Below are positions 14,121 to 22,500 of a DNA stretch of 22,500 bases, piece by piece. This DNA comes from Prorocentrum cordatum (Eukaryota > Sar > Dinophyceae > Prorocentrales > Prorocentraceae). The stretch lies in contig CAUYUJ010000157.1 in the NCBI GenBank assembly GCA_963575745.1, positions 1-22,500 of the forward strand, written 5' to 3'. Every line of letters begins with the position of its first letter. Within the stretch, counting starts at the first letter, position 1. Under the pieces are notes generated by a model that was not told where the DNA came from, ran no database searches, and saw only the letters and a program-made list of their open reading frames with translations. Both the position numbers and the translations under genes were made by a program.

Positions 14121-14294
14121 TTCGCGCTTCGCGCTGCGCGAAGCGCGAAAAACTCCGCGCTCTCGCGCCGCCTCCCAGCGGAGGAGAGGAGGGCGGGGCG
14201 GAATCGGGGCCGAAGCGCGAAGCGCGAATAGCTTCGCACCCTCGAGGGCGCCCTTGTGGAACCTCCGCGCGCGCGCTTTGCGCGCGCGCGGAGG
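14121..14294. repeat. Cluster of GC hairpins
   Basis: TTCGCGCTTCGCG/CGCGAAGCGCGAA (14121-14149, CTG loop) is a near-perfect palindrome. A further inverted copy GAAGCGCGAAGCGCGAA lies at about 14212-14228. A second hairpin, CCTCCGCGCGCGCGC-TTT-GCGCGCGCGCGGAGG (14262-14294), has a perfect 15-bp stem and a 3-nt loop; its CG/GC alternation could also adopt Z-DNA. Function unknown. Confidence 0.9.
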
Positions 14295-14479
14295 CTCTAG
14301 TGCATGCTCCAGCTGCAGTCTGAAGCGTTCGGCATCGGAGGGCGTGTTTTGCCGCACGGATCGAGCCCCTCGGGGAGCTTCGCCTGCGGCCCCCCAGAGA
14401 CAGGCCGAGCTCAGGTCCAGCGCACGGGCCCTCAACATGGTCGCCTGCAGATTGCCCAGGCAGGATCCGCAGAGTTCCC

Positions 14480-14890
14480 AGATCGTCGGCCTTCGCGCTC
14501 CCAACCGGCCAGGAGGGCTGAGGCTGGCCTCAGAGGATGCCTCCAGATCGTCGTCCGAGATGGCCCCCAGGAGCGCCCAAGAGGCCGCAAGATGTCTCCC
14601 TCAGAAATCGTGGGGGGCAGGGGTAGGGTTCGCATGTGGCCCCCTACAGACGGACCAGCGGTAATTCGCCGCATGCGGCTTCGATCATCCAGGAGGTGCC
14701 CGAAATCGCCCGAGCGCCCCAAGTGAAGGGGCCCTGGGACACACAAAGAAATACACCCAAATGAAAACAATCCCCATGTTTCCCCATATTTTCTGGGTTT
14801 TCGTCTTCCCCCCCACTGCCCACATTGCCCCATATTTTCTGGAGAATCGACGATGAATTGTGCCTGTGTGTTTTGGGGGCCTCCTGACCA
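14480..14890. repeat. Dispersed repeat family C, copy 2
   Basis: The tail from about 14724 (GGGGCCCTGGGACAC, CCCATATTTTCTGGG, GAATCGACGATGAATTGTG) aligns with 1988-2150 in order. The upstream part contains the same degenerate CCCAAGAGGCC words. It differs from copy 1 by small indels, such as an extra CCCACATTGCCC block in the T-rich part. Confidence 0.6.
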
Positions 14891-15033
14891 AGGGCACCTC
14901 CAGAGGGCCCCTGCGGAATGCCAGGCAGGAGTCCACGGCATCATACCAGGAGCCTCCGGCATGCCACCCGTGCAAAATATGTCGGGAGCCGCCACGGGGC
15001 CCTCTTATAGCCTTTTTGGAGCCTCTCAGTGCC

Positions 15034-15170
15034 CTCTCCTCCTCCTCCTCCTCCTCCTCCTCATCCTCCTCCTCCTCCTCCTCGTTTCTCCTCCTCCTCC
15101 TCCTCCTCCTCCTTCCTCCTCCTCCTTCCTCCTCCTCCTCCTCCTCCTCCTTCCTCCTCCTCCTCCTCCA
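15034..15170. repeat. (CCT)n tract
   Basis: About 135 bp of CCT units interrupted by CAT, CGT and CTT. Sits between two stretches of family C. Confidence 0.95.
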
Positions 15171-15560
15171 AGAAGTCTCCAAGAGAGCCCGGAGAGAGCT
15201 CCAAGAGGGTTCCCAGGAAGTCCCCAACAGCATCATGCCACGGCCAGGCAGCGGCGGGACGGGCCGCTGGCCATCAGATCATCCCAAAGAGGAGCCCGAG
15301 ATCGCCCGAGAGCACCAAGAGAGAGCCCCCCAAAAGGGCCCCTCTCAGAGTTCCCCCAAGAAGATGCCCAGGCTGGCCTCCCAGGTGGTCAGGATGGCGC
15401 TGCGTGGCCGCCCCATCTGATCCAATGGGCCCTCCAAGACGGCGAAGATGACCATGTCGGACCCAAGATGGCCCCAGTCCACCTCCAAGACGGCCCCGGA
15501 TGGCAGCAAGAGGCCGCTACGAAGTCTGAGGAGGCCCCCAGAGCCCCGAAAAAGGCTTGC
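15171..15560. repeat. Family C-like degenerate minisatellite zone
   Basis: The words CCAAGAGG, CCAAGACGGC, CCAAGATGGCCCC and their variants recur about every 10-30 bp throughout, as in the front part of the other family C stretches. Open frames here on either strand are biased to Leu-Gly-Trp or Pro-Lys-Arg and are best read as repeat translation. Confidence 0.5.
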
Positions 15561-15569
15561 AAGCGGTCT

Positions 15570-15670
15570 CCTCCTCCTCCTCCTCCTCCTCCTCCTCCTC
15601 CTCCTCCTCCTCCTCCTCCGCCTCATACTCCTGCTCCTCCCCCTCCTCCGCCTCCTCCTCCTCCCTCTCC
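15570..15670. repeat. (CCT)n tract
   Basis: About 100 bp of CCT, pure in its first half and with CGC, CAT and CTG interruptions in the second. Confidence 0.95.
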
Positions 15671-15722
15671 CGATTCCCCCCCTTCCTTTCCCAGCGGCTG
15701 CGGGAGCACATAGGCAGATAGC

Positions 15723-16139
15723 TTGGCCAAGCTGTGCACCTCGTCATGCGCTTCTTGGGAGCCTCATGGATATTCAGGGGATCTCTTCGGGGCGTCTGGT
15801 CCCAACCTTCTCAAACACTTCCGGCTGTCCCCTTCATCATGGTGGTATCGTTCCAGGGTCGGTGGCATCGGCCGTGAGGCCTCCGAAATAGGCAGCGGCT
15901 TGATAGAAGGCGGGCCGCTGGGAAAAAAACACATACTCCCGCCCGAGACTGCACAACGACTTATGGCCCGCAAGCTTACCGTGGTCAACAACTGCGCGGA
16001 TGCAACGCGGCCGCTTTCCCAGACCGCGAATTCACTCGAGACGCCCTTGGCACGGTCTCGTACGGTTTCGCCTCCAGCTGTTGCTCAACACCTGGACCGA
16101 CGGAGGGCAGTGCGGTGTCGAAAGCGCGCTCCCGCTTGA
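15723..16139 (+). CDS. Unidentified open frame, doubtful
   Basis: A 138-codon frame with more balanced composition than most here (KHILPPETAQRLMARKLTVV, then NNCADATRPLSQTANSLETP). It starts 50 bp after a CCT tract and ends in an Arg-rich tail. No motif recognised. It may be a chance frame; the surrounding DNA is less GC-biased, so an ORF of this length is less surprising than in AT-rich genomes. Confidence 0.18.
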   Translation: MAKLCTSSCASWEPHGYSGDLFGASGPNLLKHFRLSPSSWWYRSRVGGIGREASEIGSGLIEGGPLGKKHILPPETAQRLMARKLTVVNNCADATRPLSQTANSLETPLARSRTVSPPAVAQHLDRRRAVRCRKRAPA

Positions 16140-17100
16140 CATAGCCTGGCAACGTATGGCCCGAACGCTTTCAAAGCATACGTGGGTGGTGGATGGATTT
16201 CAAATTCGCCCGCTCGCTTGGAACGCCCACGCCCCCCCCCCCCATATGCAAGATAAGTGATATTTGAACACGCACACATACAAGAAAGAAGAGATCGAAT
16301 ACTTGCTAAACGTAAAAAGGTGAGGGTCAGCTCGCCCTCTAAACCGTCTGCAGCGGACGTTTTCTAAAAAGTACTGGGACAGACGAAGATGGAGGGCGGC
16401 CCGCTGTGAAACGCACTTGTGGTATCCCAACGTGGTCGGCTTGCACTGTAATCAGACTGCTGGTCTCATCGTTCCAGGCCTTCCGAGGCCGCTTCCAGTG
16501 ACAATGCCGCCACGTTCTGACCATTCAGGCTTTCCCTGGCCCAAGCCTGTGGCAAGGCCATTGGATTATCACCGCTCTAGCCCTCCTGGCTCCTGCGACT
16601 GCAGCACCATTCCAGCGGGAGCTCGCCGTAGTATAAGGAAATGCTTCTGCCGATAAGACCACCCTGCGGGCAATAAGAAAATGTGTGTGGACTCGGCGCA
16701 ACTGTCGGCTTGTTCGGGCCGCGCACCGGATTGCACGCTGACATCGGCACATGTGTACAAGTACAAATGCGTCGTCGGCCCTCTATACGTATGTACACAT
16801 ATGTAACTGCGAGAACGAGGATCTACACAATCCACCACCGTGCCCCGAGGCACGAAGTTGAGCATCCTCGGGTGAAGGCTGCAAAGAGGTAGGCGTGCTG
16901 GGCCAAACGCCCGTGGCCTTTCCTCTGGCGGCGCGCGTGTGGCGCGCAGCCCCCAGAAAGAAAGCTGAAGTGCCACTGCGGCCAGGCAAGTCGGCAGCGG
17001 CCAGGGCGACACGATATCAAAAGCCGTGCCCCGCTGGAAGCGAGTCCGGGGCGCGCAGGGCCTGCCGGCCGCCAGAGAGGCTCTTTGTGGAATGCTGCAG
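16140..17100. other. Unassigned stretch, lower GC
   Basis: No supported gene. It contains a 10-bp C run at about 16232, a relatively AT-rich patch at 16244-16320, and TACGTATGTACACATATG-type words near 16786-16803. A - strand frame of 307 codons (16569-17492) crosses the GGA tract at 17110 and is not convincing. Confidence 0.35.
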
Positions 17101-17109
17101 ATGCTCGAT

Positions 17110-17154
17110 GAGGAGGAGGAGGAGGAAGGAGGAGGAGGAGGAGGAGGAGGAGGA
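17110..17154. repeat. (GGA)n microsatellite, short
   Basis: About 45 bp of GGA with one AGGAAGG interruption, + strand purine-rich. Confidence 0.93.
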
Positions 17155-17329
17155 CGCGGAGCTCCTGTTCGCTGATTTCTCACGTGGCCCCTGGGAGCGC
17201 TCGCGACTAACCCTTCCAGCATCCAGGGGAGCTTGCTGTGACTCCCTGCGCCCAGCATGGCCCAACCTTGTCTCGAGGTTTGCCGCTTGGCCCTTGGGAC
17301 GGGGGGCCGGGCCCCTAGGGCCGTGCTGC

Positions 17330-17700
17330 GGGCCTCCCGCCGGTCCAGGAGGCCAACATCGTTGATGTTCTCTCGGTGTCCTTCTGAGCCTGGTATGCTC
17401 GCCGGCTCGGTCGTAAGAGTGCCCTCGGCGGCCCAGGAGGCCGCCGAGGTCGTCCAAAGGGGGCACGCTGGCCCCGCAGAGGTGCCCAGCATGCCTCAAA
17501 GACTGCTGCGAGAGGCGCCTGGGAGCGGCAACAGAAACTCACATCTCGAGCCCTGCGGCCCAAGGTCGCATCCGAGACCGCCGAAGGCCTCCAAGGCCCC
17601 CCCCCCCCCCCACGCAGGAGACCCCCCAAGAGGCCCCTAAAGCACTCCTCGTAAAGGCCTCCAAGAGGCTCACCAGGAGACCCCACCCCTGAGATACGTC
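17330..17700. repeat. Dispersed repeat family C, partial copy 3
   Basis: The stretch around 17475-17570 (CGCAGAGGTGCCC, GAGGCGCC, AACTCACATCTCGAGCCC) matches 1890-1970 of copy 1 in order. Further words such as CCTCCAAGAGG and CCCCAAGAGGCCCC follow to about 17680. The T-rich tail seen in copies 1 and 2 is missing. Confidence 0.5.
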
Positions 17701-17902
17701 TGAAGGGCCTCTGGCCCGCAACCCAGGCAGAGGTGGCGGGTTGCGCCGAAGGCCACTATATTGATAGGAGGTTTGGGGGGTGAGTTCCAAGTGACACGGC
17801 GACCCTCCCCACCGGGAAATCGGTTTCGGTCTCGCGCTCGCGTCGTGCGTGCGAGGCGAAGCCGCGCGGCCCGGCGGGAGGAATGAACCCGCCGCTGCGC
17901 TG

Positions 17903-18122
17903 CCAGGGCGAAACTGGATCCCATGACTCTACACCCCCCGTTGGCCGGCGGTTGTCCGGGATTGTCCCGCTGGTGTCCCGCCGTTGCCAAGGCGAAGCTG
18001 AATCCAATGATTCTCACGCCCCCGATTGGCCGGGGATGTCCTGAGGGTGTCCCGCCGGTTGGTGTCCCATCGTGTCCCGTGGTGTCCCGTAGCGCGGTGT
18101 CCCGTGGTGTCCCGTGGTATCC
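17903..18122. repeat. 84-bp duplication followed by GTGTCCCGTG minisatellite
   Basis: CCAGGGCGAAACTGGATCCC (17903) and CCAAGGCGAAGCTGAATCC (17987) begin two similar 84-bp units, each ending in a GGCCGG.GGNTGTCC block. From about 18045 to 18122 the decamer GTGTCCCGTG or a variant is repeated some seven times. The same GTGTCCCGC word lies inside the larger units, so the minisatellite may have grown from them. Confidence 0.8.
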
Positions 18123-18125
18123 AGC

Positions 18126-18820
18126 GAGGTCGAATGCGAAATCAATAATGAGATCGATTGTGAGATCGATAAAACAATCGATAGTGAAATCGATAGTAAG
18201 GCCGACTGTGAGATCGAGAGGTAGTGAGATCGATAGATAGAGGGAGATCGGTGGTGAGATCGATAGTGGTATCGATTAGTATAGTGAGCATGAGATCGAT
18301 AGATAGATGGCCAAACCGATTGCCCTGTACCTTCGCAATACGTCGAAAAAAGGGACTGGGAAAATAGATGTCACCTAGATCGATATTCGGATCGATGGTG
18401 GTGCCCCGTGGTGTCTCATTGTGCCCCGTGGCCTTGCTTGTTCGTGTTATGTTGTTAAAGAGAAGGAACGGCGCGCGGGCAAATAAGTGCCACCGGGTTC
18501 TGCTGGCATCCCTGATGCTCAGGTGTTTTGTGGTAAGATCGAATGTGAGATCGGTAGAAAGATCGATGGTGAGATCGAGCGTGGGTGAGGAATGGGTGTC
18601 GATGGATAGGTCGATACATCGTGATGCCCATGAGGAGGTCCATAGTGATATGCAGGATGGGATCTATCGTGATGTCGACAACCAGACGGATACCTGGTGA
18701 GTGAGATCGACTGATATCGAGGCCGGTAGATACCGAGTTCGATGGATAGCCAAGCCGCTCGATGGTAAGATTAAGATCGCGAGTGAGATCGCCGGTGACA
18801 TCGATGATGAGATCCCCCCC
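18126..18820. repeat. GTGAGATCGATA minisatellite field
   Basis: The word GATCGAT with the prefix GTGA or AGTGA and the suffix AGT or AGATAG is repeated from 18146 to 18320, with a few isolated units near 18378-18400, and again at 18535-18800 in a more degenerate form. The strict AT/GC alternation differs from the G/C-rich flanks. Between 18400 and 18535 there is a short non-repeat stretch with GGTGCCCCGTGGTGTC words. No gene seen in the whole stretch. Confidence 0.8.
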
Positions 18821-18910
18821 CGCCCCCCACAACCTCCTCATCATCCGTAGAGTGGTCGTATAAGTATGCTGTGCGTCTCCCGCGCCCTCTTCTCTTGCCC
18901 CGAGTCCCCT

Positions 18911-18970
18911 TTACGCCTGGTTGCCGCTGTCGCGCGCCGTCTCCATGGCGTCGCGGAACATGCCGTCGTT
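18911..18970 (-). CDS. Terminal exon of an unidentified gene
   Basis: On the - strand, (CT)n, then C12, then ATCTTGGCAG make a strong pyrimidine tract and acceptor (AG at 18972-18971). The frame that follows, 19 codons and TAA in phase 0, reads NDGMFRDAMETARDSGNQA. Composition is typical of a real soluble helix and GC is very high at third positions. The (GA)n run at about 18999-19020 on the + strand serves as part of the tract. Upstream exons should lie above 19.0 kb but I could not identify them. Protein family unknown. Confidence 0.5.
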   Translation of the reverse strand, partial: NDGMFRDAMETARDSGNQA

Positions 18971-18998
18971 CTGCCAAGATGGGGGGGGGGGGGACTGG

Positions 18999-19020
18999 GG
19001 AGAGAGAGAGAGAGAGAGAG
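18999..19020. repeat. (GA)n microsatellite
   Basis: Eleven or so GA units, 15 bp after a run of 12-13 G. On the - strand this is a CT polypyrimidine tract next to a candidate acceptor. Confidence 0.9.
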
Positions 19021-19555
19021 GGCCATCCTGCTACCCGACTCAGTTCTCCCCTCTCTCAAATAATTAACTCTTTCCTTCTGCACCTCATCCCCGCCCCCCA
19101 AAAATGAGGCGGGAGTGAAGCGGGACGCGCGGACTCAACACGGGGATCATCGAAAGGAGCACCGAGGGTTGCCAACGGAGAGGAGGCCAAAGGAAGCGCA
19201 CCAGGAGGACCAGGTTTGGGAGAAGGACAGCTGAGGAGTCGCTGAGGAGGAGAGCGGCGGCCTGAGGGGGAGAAGGCCATGACTGAACAGGATGGCGTTG
19301 GGAGAGAAATGTGTGGAATGGGCGAAAAGCTGTGAGAGTCCAGATTTCTCATGGCGCGTTAAGATGGGAAACGAAATCGGTCACACAGCATGCGTGGAAA
19401 AGGTTGCCGACCAGTGCGAACTGCAAATGGGGGCCAGTGCGAGGGGGAGAGGGAGAAGGGGCCAAGATAAACAAACAAAACGAGCGACAGAGAGAGAGAG
19501 AGGGAGGAACACCGAATAAGAAGGGGGCAACCAGAGAGATACATGCAGACATATC
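19021..19555. other. Unassigned stretch
   Basis: Purine-rich on the + strand, with GAGGAG and GAGAGAGA words near 19230-19260 and 19490-19500. Open frames are present on both strands but none has recognisable motifs. Confidence 0.3.
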
Positions 19556-19890
19556 GACTGGCGCCCAACCGTGCTCCCTTCATAGGGAGAAGGGAGGGCA
19601 CCCATAATGCAGGGATGGCAGAGACAGGGTGCAGGAAGCACGCGCCACCCCGCCTGTGCAGGGTGGGCGGGAGGACCAAAACAAAGACCCGAGCCGCAGC
19701 GGCTGCGGGGGGGGCGAGGGGAAAGGGAGGGAAGCGGAGCGACGCTCGGTGCAAATCAAGACACCCTGGGGAAGCCCCGGACGAAACAGACTGGCGGCGA
19801 CCGCCTGTGCCCTCCTCAGGAGGAGAAGGGGACTGCACACGTTCTGACGCGACGGCAGAGACAGCGTGCAGGGCGCGCGCGCCACCCCAC
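19556..19890. repeat. Diverged 233-bp tandem repeat
   Basis: Two units begin GACTGGCG at 19556 and 19789. They share, in order, a GGAGAAGG block, GCAGAGACAG.GTGCAGG and CACGCGCCACCCC / CGCGCGCCACCCC. The + and - frames in both units show matching peptide repeats, which follow from the DNA repeat. Possibly part of an interspersed family. Confidence 0.65.
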
Positions 19891-20336
19891 CGCCCAGCCA
19901 CAGGGGCGCCGAACCGGGACCCCCCTTCGAAACTTCGAGCAACTCCCAAACCAGGTGGGCCCTTGCCTGCCCAGCGGTGGCCTCGCCAGACCAAAGCGGG
20001 CGCCAACTCCGCAGAGTTGGGGCCCCCCCCATGCCCTCGCGCGGCTCGTCCGCGCGGGGCTTGAAGCTCCCCGGAGGAGGGGGAGAAGGTGTGGGCTGCG
20101 CACCCTACTCGGCCTGCTGGGTCAAGCTCGCCAGCCTCCCCTCTGGCACGCCACGAGGCACGCCCATATAGAAGTCCTACACTGACCGGTGCTGGCCCTC
20201 CGCCCCTGGTGTGGGGATCCAGGGTTGCTCTGGTGGGGGGAACCCCGCAGAGCGCACTTGGCAGGTTCTCTGGCCCTCCGCTCCTGTCCTACCCGCCTGT
20301 CGGCGGTGGACAAACCTCCCTTTAGTAAACCTCCCC

Positions 20337-20906
20337 TTAGTGGAAATGGCCTGGGACCGAAACCGACGGACCTGGACCCGCAAAAATAATCGACGTGTCA
20401 GGGTAGGAGGTCTGTCCACCCCCGAGCCTGGGTGGTGCTGTCGATGGCGAGCCGGCATTTCTTGGCGGACGCCCCTTCCGCCAGCCGATTGCAAGGCCCA
20501 TGGGCTGGCTCCCCCAGAGGTAGACGTGGCAGGCGTTCGATTTCCACCGTCCAAATCGCTCGGGCCTCTCCAGCTCCGAGACTGCGCGGCACATCGCGGC
20601 GGTCCCTAGCTCCGATGCTGAGCGAATGGCATCCAATTTGGACGCCCGACATGGGTACGGAAGAGATGGGCGCAATGCCCAACGACAGAAGTTGTCCCAA
20701 ACCCACAGCAGGATCCCATCCCGGAGAGCGTTTCCGAGTCCAGAGGGAGGGCGCCCGCAAGACCGAGGGTGTGCCAGCCTCGCCCCTCTATGCGCAAGGC
20801 CCCCCAGCCGCAACCGTCCTCCCACTTGGGGGGGGGGGGGGGGGCGCGCCCGGCCCGCTGGTACACCCTGCGAAATGCTTAAGAAATCATGGGTTAAGAA
20901 ATTCAT
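20337..20906 (-). CDS. Unidentified open frame, doubtful
   Basis: A 189-codon - strand frame. Its middle (NALRDGILLWVWDNFCRWAL, then SKLDAIRSASELGTAAMCRA, then SELERPERFGRWKS) is Trp-rich and protein-like; the first part passes through a G17 run and the TIR element at 20862. If real, the start is not at the first ATG. A retroelement origin is possible but no catalytic motif is visible. Confidence 0.25.
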   Translation of the reverse strand: MNFLTHDFLSISQGVPAGRARPPPPPQVGGRLRLGGLAHRGARLAHPRSCGRPPSGLGNALRDGILLWVWDNFCRWALRPSLPYPCRASKLDAIRSASELGTAAMCRAVSELERPERFGRWKSNACHVYLWGSQPMGLAIGWRKGRPPRNAGSPSTAPPRLGGGQTSYPDTSIIFAGPGPSVSVPGHFH

Positions 20907-21030
20907 AGTCTCAGAACTTCAATAAAAATCCAACATTTCTATTAACATCTTAGGATTTACATTGAAACGTTAAGAATAATCGAGACTCTGGCCGAAAACT
21001 TGGGTTTTCTTAAGCATCGCCTAAGGTGTA
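20862..21030. mobile_element. AT-rich TIR element (169 bp)
   Basis: The ends TACACC (20862) and GGTGTA (ending 21030) are inverted, and the match continues with small gaps: GCGAAATGCTTAAGAAA against GCGATGCTTAAGAAAA. The inner part has a second inverted pair, AGTCTC/GAGACT. The element is strongly AT-rich in very GC-rich surroundings. No ORF. It may be another introner family or a MITE; no target-site duplication can be called with confidence. Confidence 0.75.
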
Positions 21031-22093
21031 GTGGCTGGTCTGAATGGTCAGCCGCCCCGGCGCTGGCTGGCCGGTCGCGGAGGCCGGGGCTCGCGCCCCC
21101 CCTCAGGAAACGGCGCTTGGCCCGGGAACGCAGGTGCGCGCAGGGGCCCAGGCTCGCGTTGGCGCGGACCTGCCACGCGCCCTCCGCCTTTTGTTCCTTC
21201 ACTTTTTCGTCCTCCGCTGCGCCCAGGGGGGATTCCTGGTCGGCAGGGCGACGGTTCTCCAACCATCCCAATTCTGGTGCGAGCAGGCATTGTCCTGGCA
21301 CGTCCTCAGCCCGTCCGGGGGATGAACCATTTGCGCTCGCCCGGGACGGGCTGAATGATCCCGCGAGCGACCCCCCATCTGCACCATCGGTGCCGCTTTC
21401 GGGGACCCGCGCCTCGCTTCGAGCCGGGGTTCCACTTCTCCTTCCAGGATGGGCGGGGCTCCGACTTGGCCCCCTCGCCTCAGCAAGTGGGCCAGCACGG
21501 GCCCGGCAGTCCTCTCTTCGAACTTGGGTCCAGAGCCTGGTCGGACTGGGGCGCTTGGCACCTTCTCCCCGGGGCAGCCCTGATTTCTGGAGTATAGCCC
21601 CAGCAGAGGTCCTACCCGCCCAGTCCGGGGGGGTCAGCCCTTCGGCTCGTGCACGCAGCCCTCCCTGAGCTGGGGCGGGGCGGCTGGGGCCCCCTCTGCG
21701 GCCCCCTGCCCTGCGCCTGCCGCCTCGCCCCAGGGCTCGCCTGCGGGGCAAAGGGGGGGGGGGGGGGCCTGGGAGCCGCCTCCTGCAGAGCTGACGCGGG
21801 CCCTGTCCGCCGCCGACGGGCCCGCCCGCTCCCTTCGAAGAATGGCCAGGGCGGCCGCGCTCCCCGTCGGGCGGGCCTTCGCGAGGGGCAGCGTCGCTCC
21901 GCCCCTCCCCGGGCCCACCCGAGCAGCTCGCCCAATTCTCCCAAGGTCTGGTCAACTGGAGCGGGAGCGCGCCGGCCTCGATGTCCCGCAGTCCGCGGGG
22001 GGCCCCGGGCTCCGTTCCCTCGTCGATGGACCCGTCCAAGGGAAGGGTTCCCCGTCCAGTCGCGGCTCCTGCCCCCACGAACGGGGGCCCCAT
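21031..22093 (-). CDS. Unidentified open frame, possibly coding
   Basis: The - strand frame from 22093 runs down to and into the TIR element at 21030. Between about 21400 and 21120 it reads GTDGADGGSLAGSFSPSRAS, then LAPELGWLENRRPADQESPL, then AAEDEKVKEQKAEGAWQV, with far more acidic, Lys and amide residues than the alternative frames. The first half is Gly/Pro/Arg-rich and unconvincing, and two other frames are also open there. The stop lies inside the mobile element, so the true 3' end is unknown. No family recognised. Confidence 0.3.
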
Positions 22094-22307
22094 CGCGTAT
22101 ACGCAGCCTTGTGGCTCCCAGCCCCCGACAGCGGACGCCCGCGCAGGCAGCCCGGCAGGGGCATCTGCCTCTGCAGCCGCCGCAGCGGCTGGCGCCGGGC
22201 GAAGGAGGCCCGGTTGGCTCCGAGCCGCGGGCGCCGCTGGGGGGGGGCTCGACTCCCTCCCGCATGCCCCCCCCCCCCGCCACGGGCTGGGCCCTGAGCT
22301 TCCTCAA

Positions 22308-22492
22308 CCCAGACCCCCGACGTCATGATTTTTTCATGACGCGACCCCCAGAGGTCCAGACCCATTCCCCGGGACCGGTTTTTCATCCCGAGTCGTTTTT
22401 TGACGGTCCCGAGGCCCGGCGAGGGCCCTCAGAGGCCGAAAATAGTGAAAAACCTCCCGTCGTGATTTTTTCATGACTCGAGGAGGTCTGGG
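22308..22492 (-). mobile_element. Introner-like TIR element, copy 6 (185 bp)
   Basis: The ends CCCAGACCCCCGACGTCATG (22308) and CTCGAGGAGGTCTGGG (ending 22492) are flanked by AA at 22306-22307 and 22493-22494. Both ends carry a CATGATTTTTTCATGAC block, itself a small palindrome around T6. The core is in reverse orientation. It is the best-preserved copy and serves as the reference for the family. Confidence 0.9.
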
Positions 22493-22500
22493 AAGACCCT

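Noticed and set aside
15972-16040. HindIII, NotI, EcoRI and XhoI sites within 69 bp, resembling a cloning polylinker
   Set aside because: The sites are separated by unrelated sequence, no vector backbone is recognisable, and the flanks match the surrounding composition; probably chance, though a vector screen would settle it.
16569-17492. 307-codon - strand frame
   Set aside because: Its centre is the poly-Pro/Ser translation of a GGA tract and the remainder has no recognisable motif or splice context.
1-22500. Dinoflagellate spliced-leader sequence or relict
   Set aside because: I looked for the conserved TTTTGGCTCAAG end of the spliced leader on both strands and found no convincing match, so no retroposed transcript is claimed.

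Overview
The window looks like nuclear DNA of a dinoflagellate, most like the GC-rich, intron-rich Prorocentrum/Polarella/Symbiodiniaceae type. The reasons are: very high GC with long G/C runs; dense CCT/GGA microsatellites; a reverse-transcriptase-type retroelement remnant of a style common in dinoflagellates; a large LRR protein of an expanded protist family; a GA-AG intron that can be inferred by comparing paralogous sequence; and short TIR elements with target-site duplications sitting between exon-like segments, as described for dinoflagellate introners. No prokaryotic operon, tRNA, rRNA or CRISPR array was seen. The species call is inference; the features are read directly from the sequence.

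Layout. 1-4.9 kb: mostly repeats (CCT microsatellites, a duplicated 200-bp unit carrying a 176-bp insertion, one introner copy), with only weak exon candidates. 4.9-7.1 kb: a decayed non-LTR retroelement, + strand, with the end of the RT region, a CxxC-H-C knuckle, an RNase H domain and a Cys-rich tail. 7.1-8.06 kb: simple repeats and apparently empty spacer. 8.06-10.37 kb: the only long convincing coding region, on the - strand, encoding an N-terminal helical segment, a HET/TIR-like domain and ten 28-residue LRRs of ribonuclease-inhibitor type. 10.4-13.55 kb: a mosaic on the same strand of exon-like fragments resembling the N-terminus of the LRR protein, separated by four introner copies, a second kind of TIR element and two inverted MITEs. 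13.6-18.9 kb: GGA/CCT tracts, a degenerate dispersed repeat family, GC hairpins and a GATCGATA minisatellite field. 18.9-22.5 kb: one well-formed terminal exon, a 233-bp repeat, an AT-rich TIR element, two weak ORFs and a sixth introner.

The most interesting content is the mobile-element system. Six copies of one 185-188 bp family (two enlarged by internal insertions) share CCCAGR...YCTGGG ends, and all six are flanked by a 2-bp target-site duplication. Aligning the LRR gene with its upstream paralogous fragment shows one intron present in the fragment and absent from the LRR gene, bounded as GA-AG. That intron consists of one TIR element with a second, different introner nested in it, itself enlarged by a TATG microsatellite.
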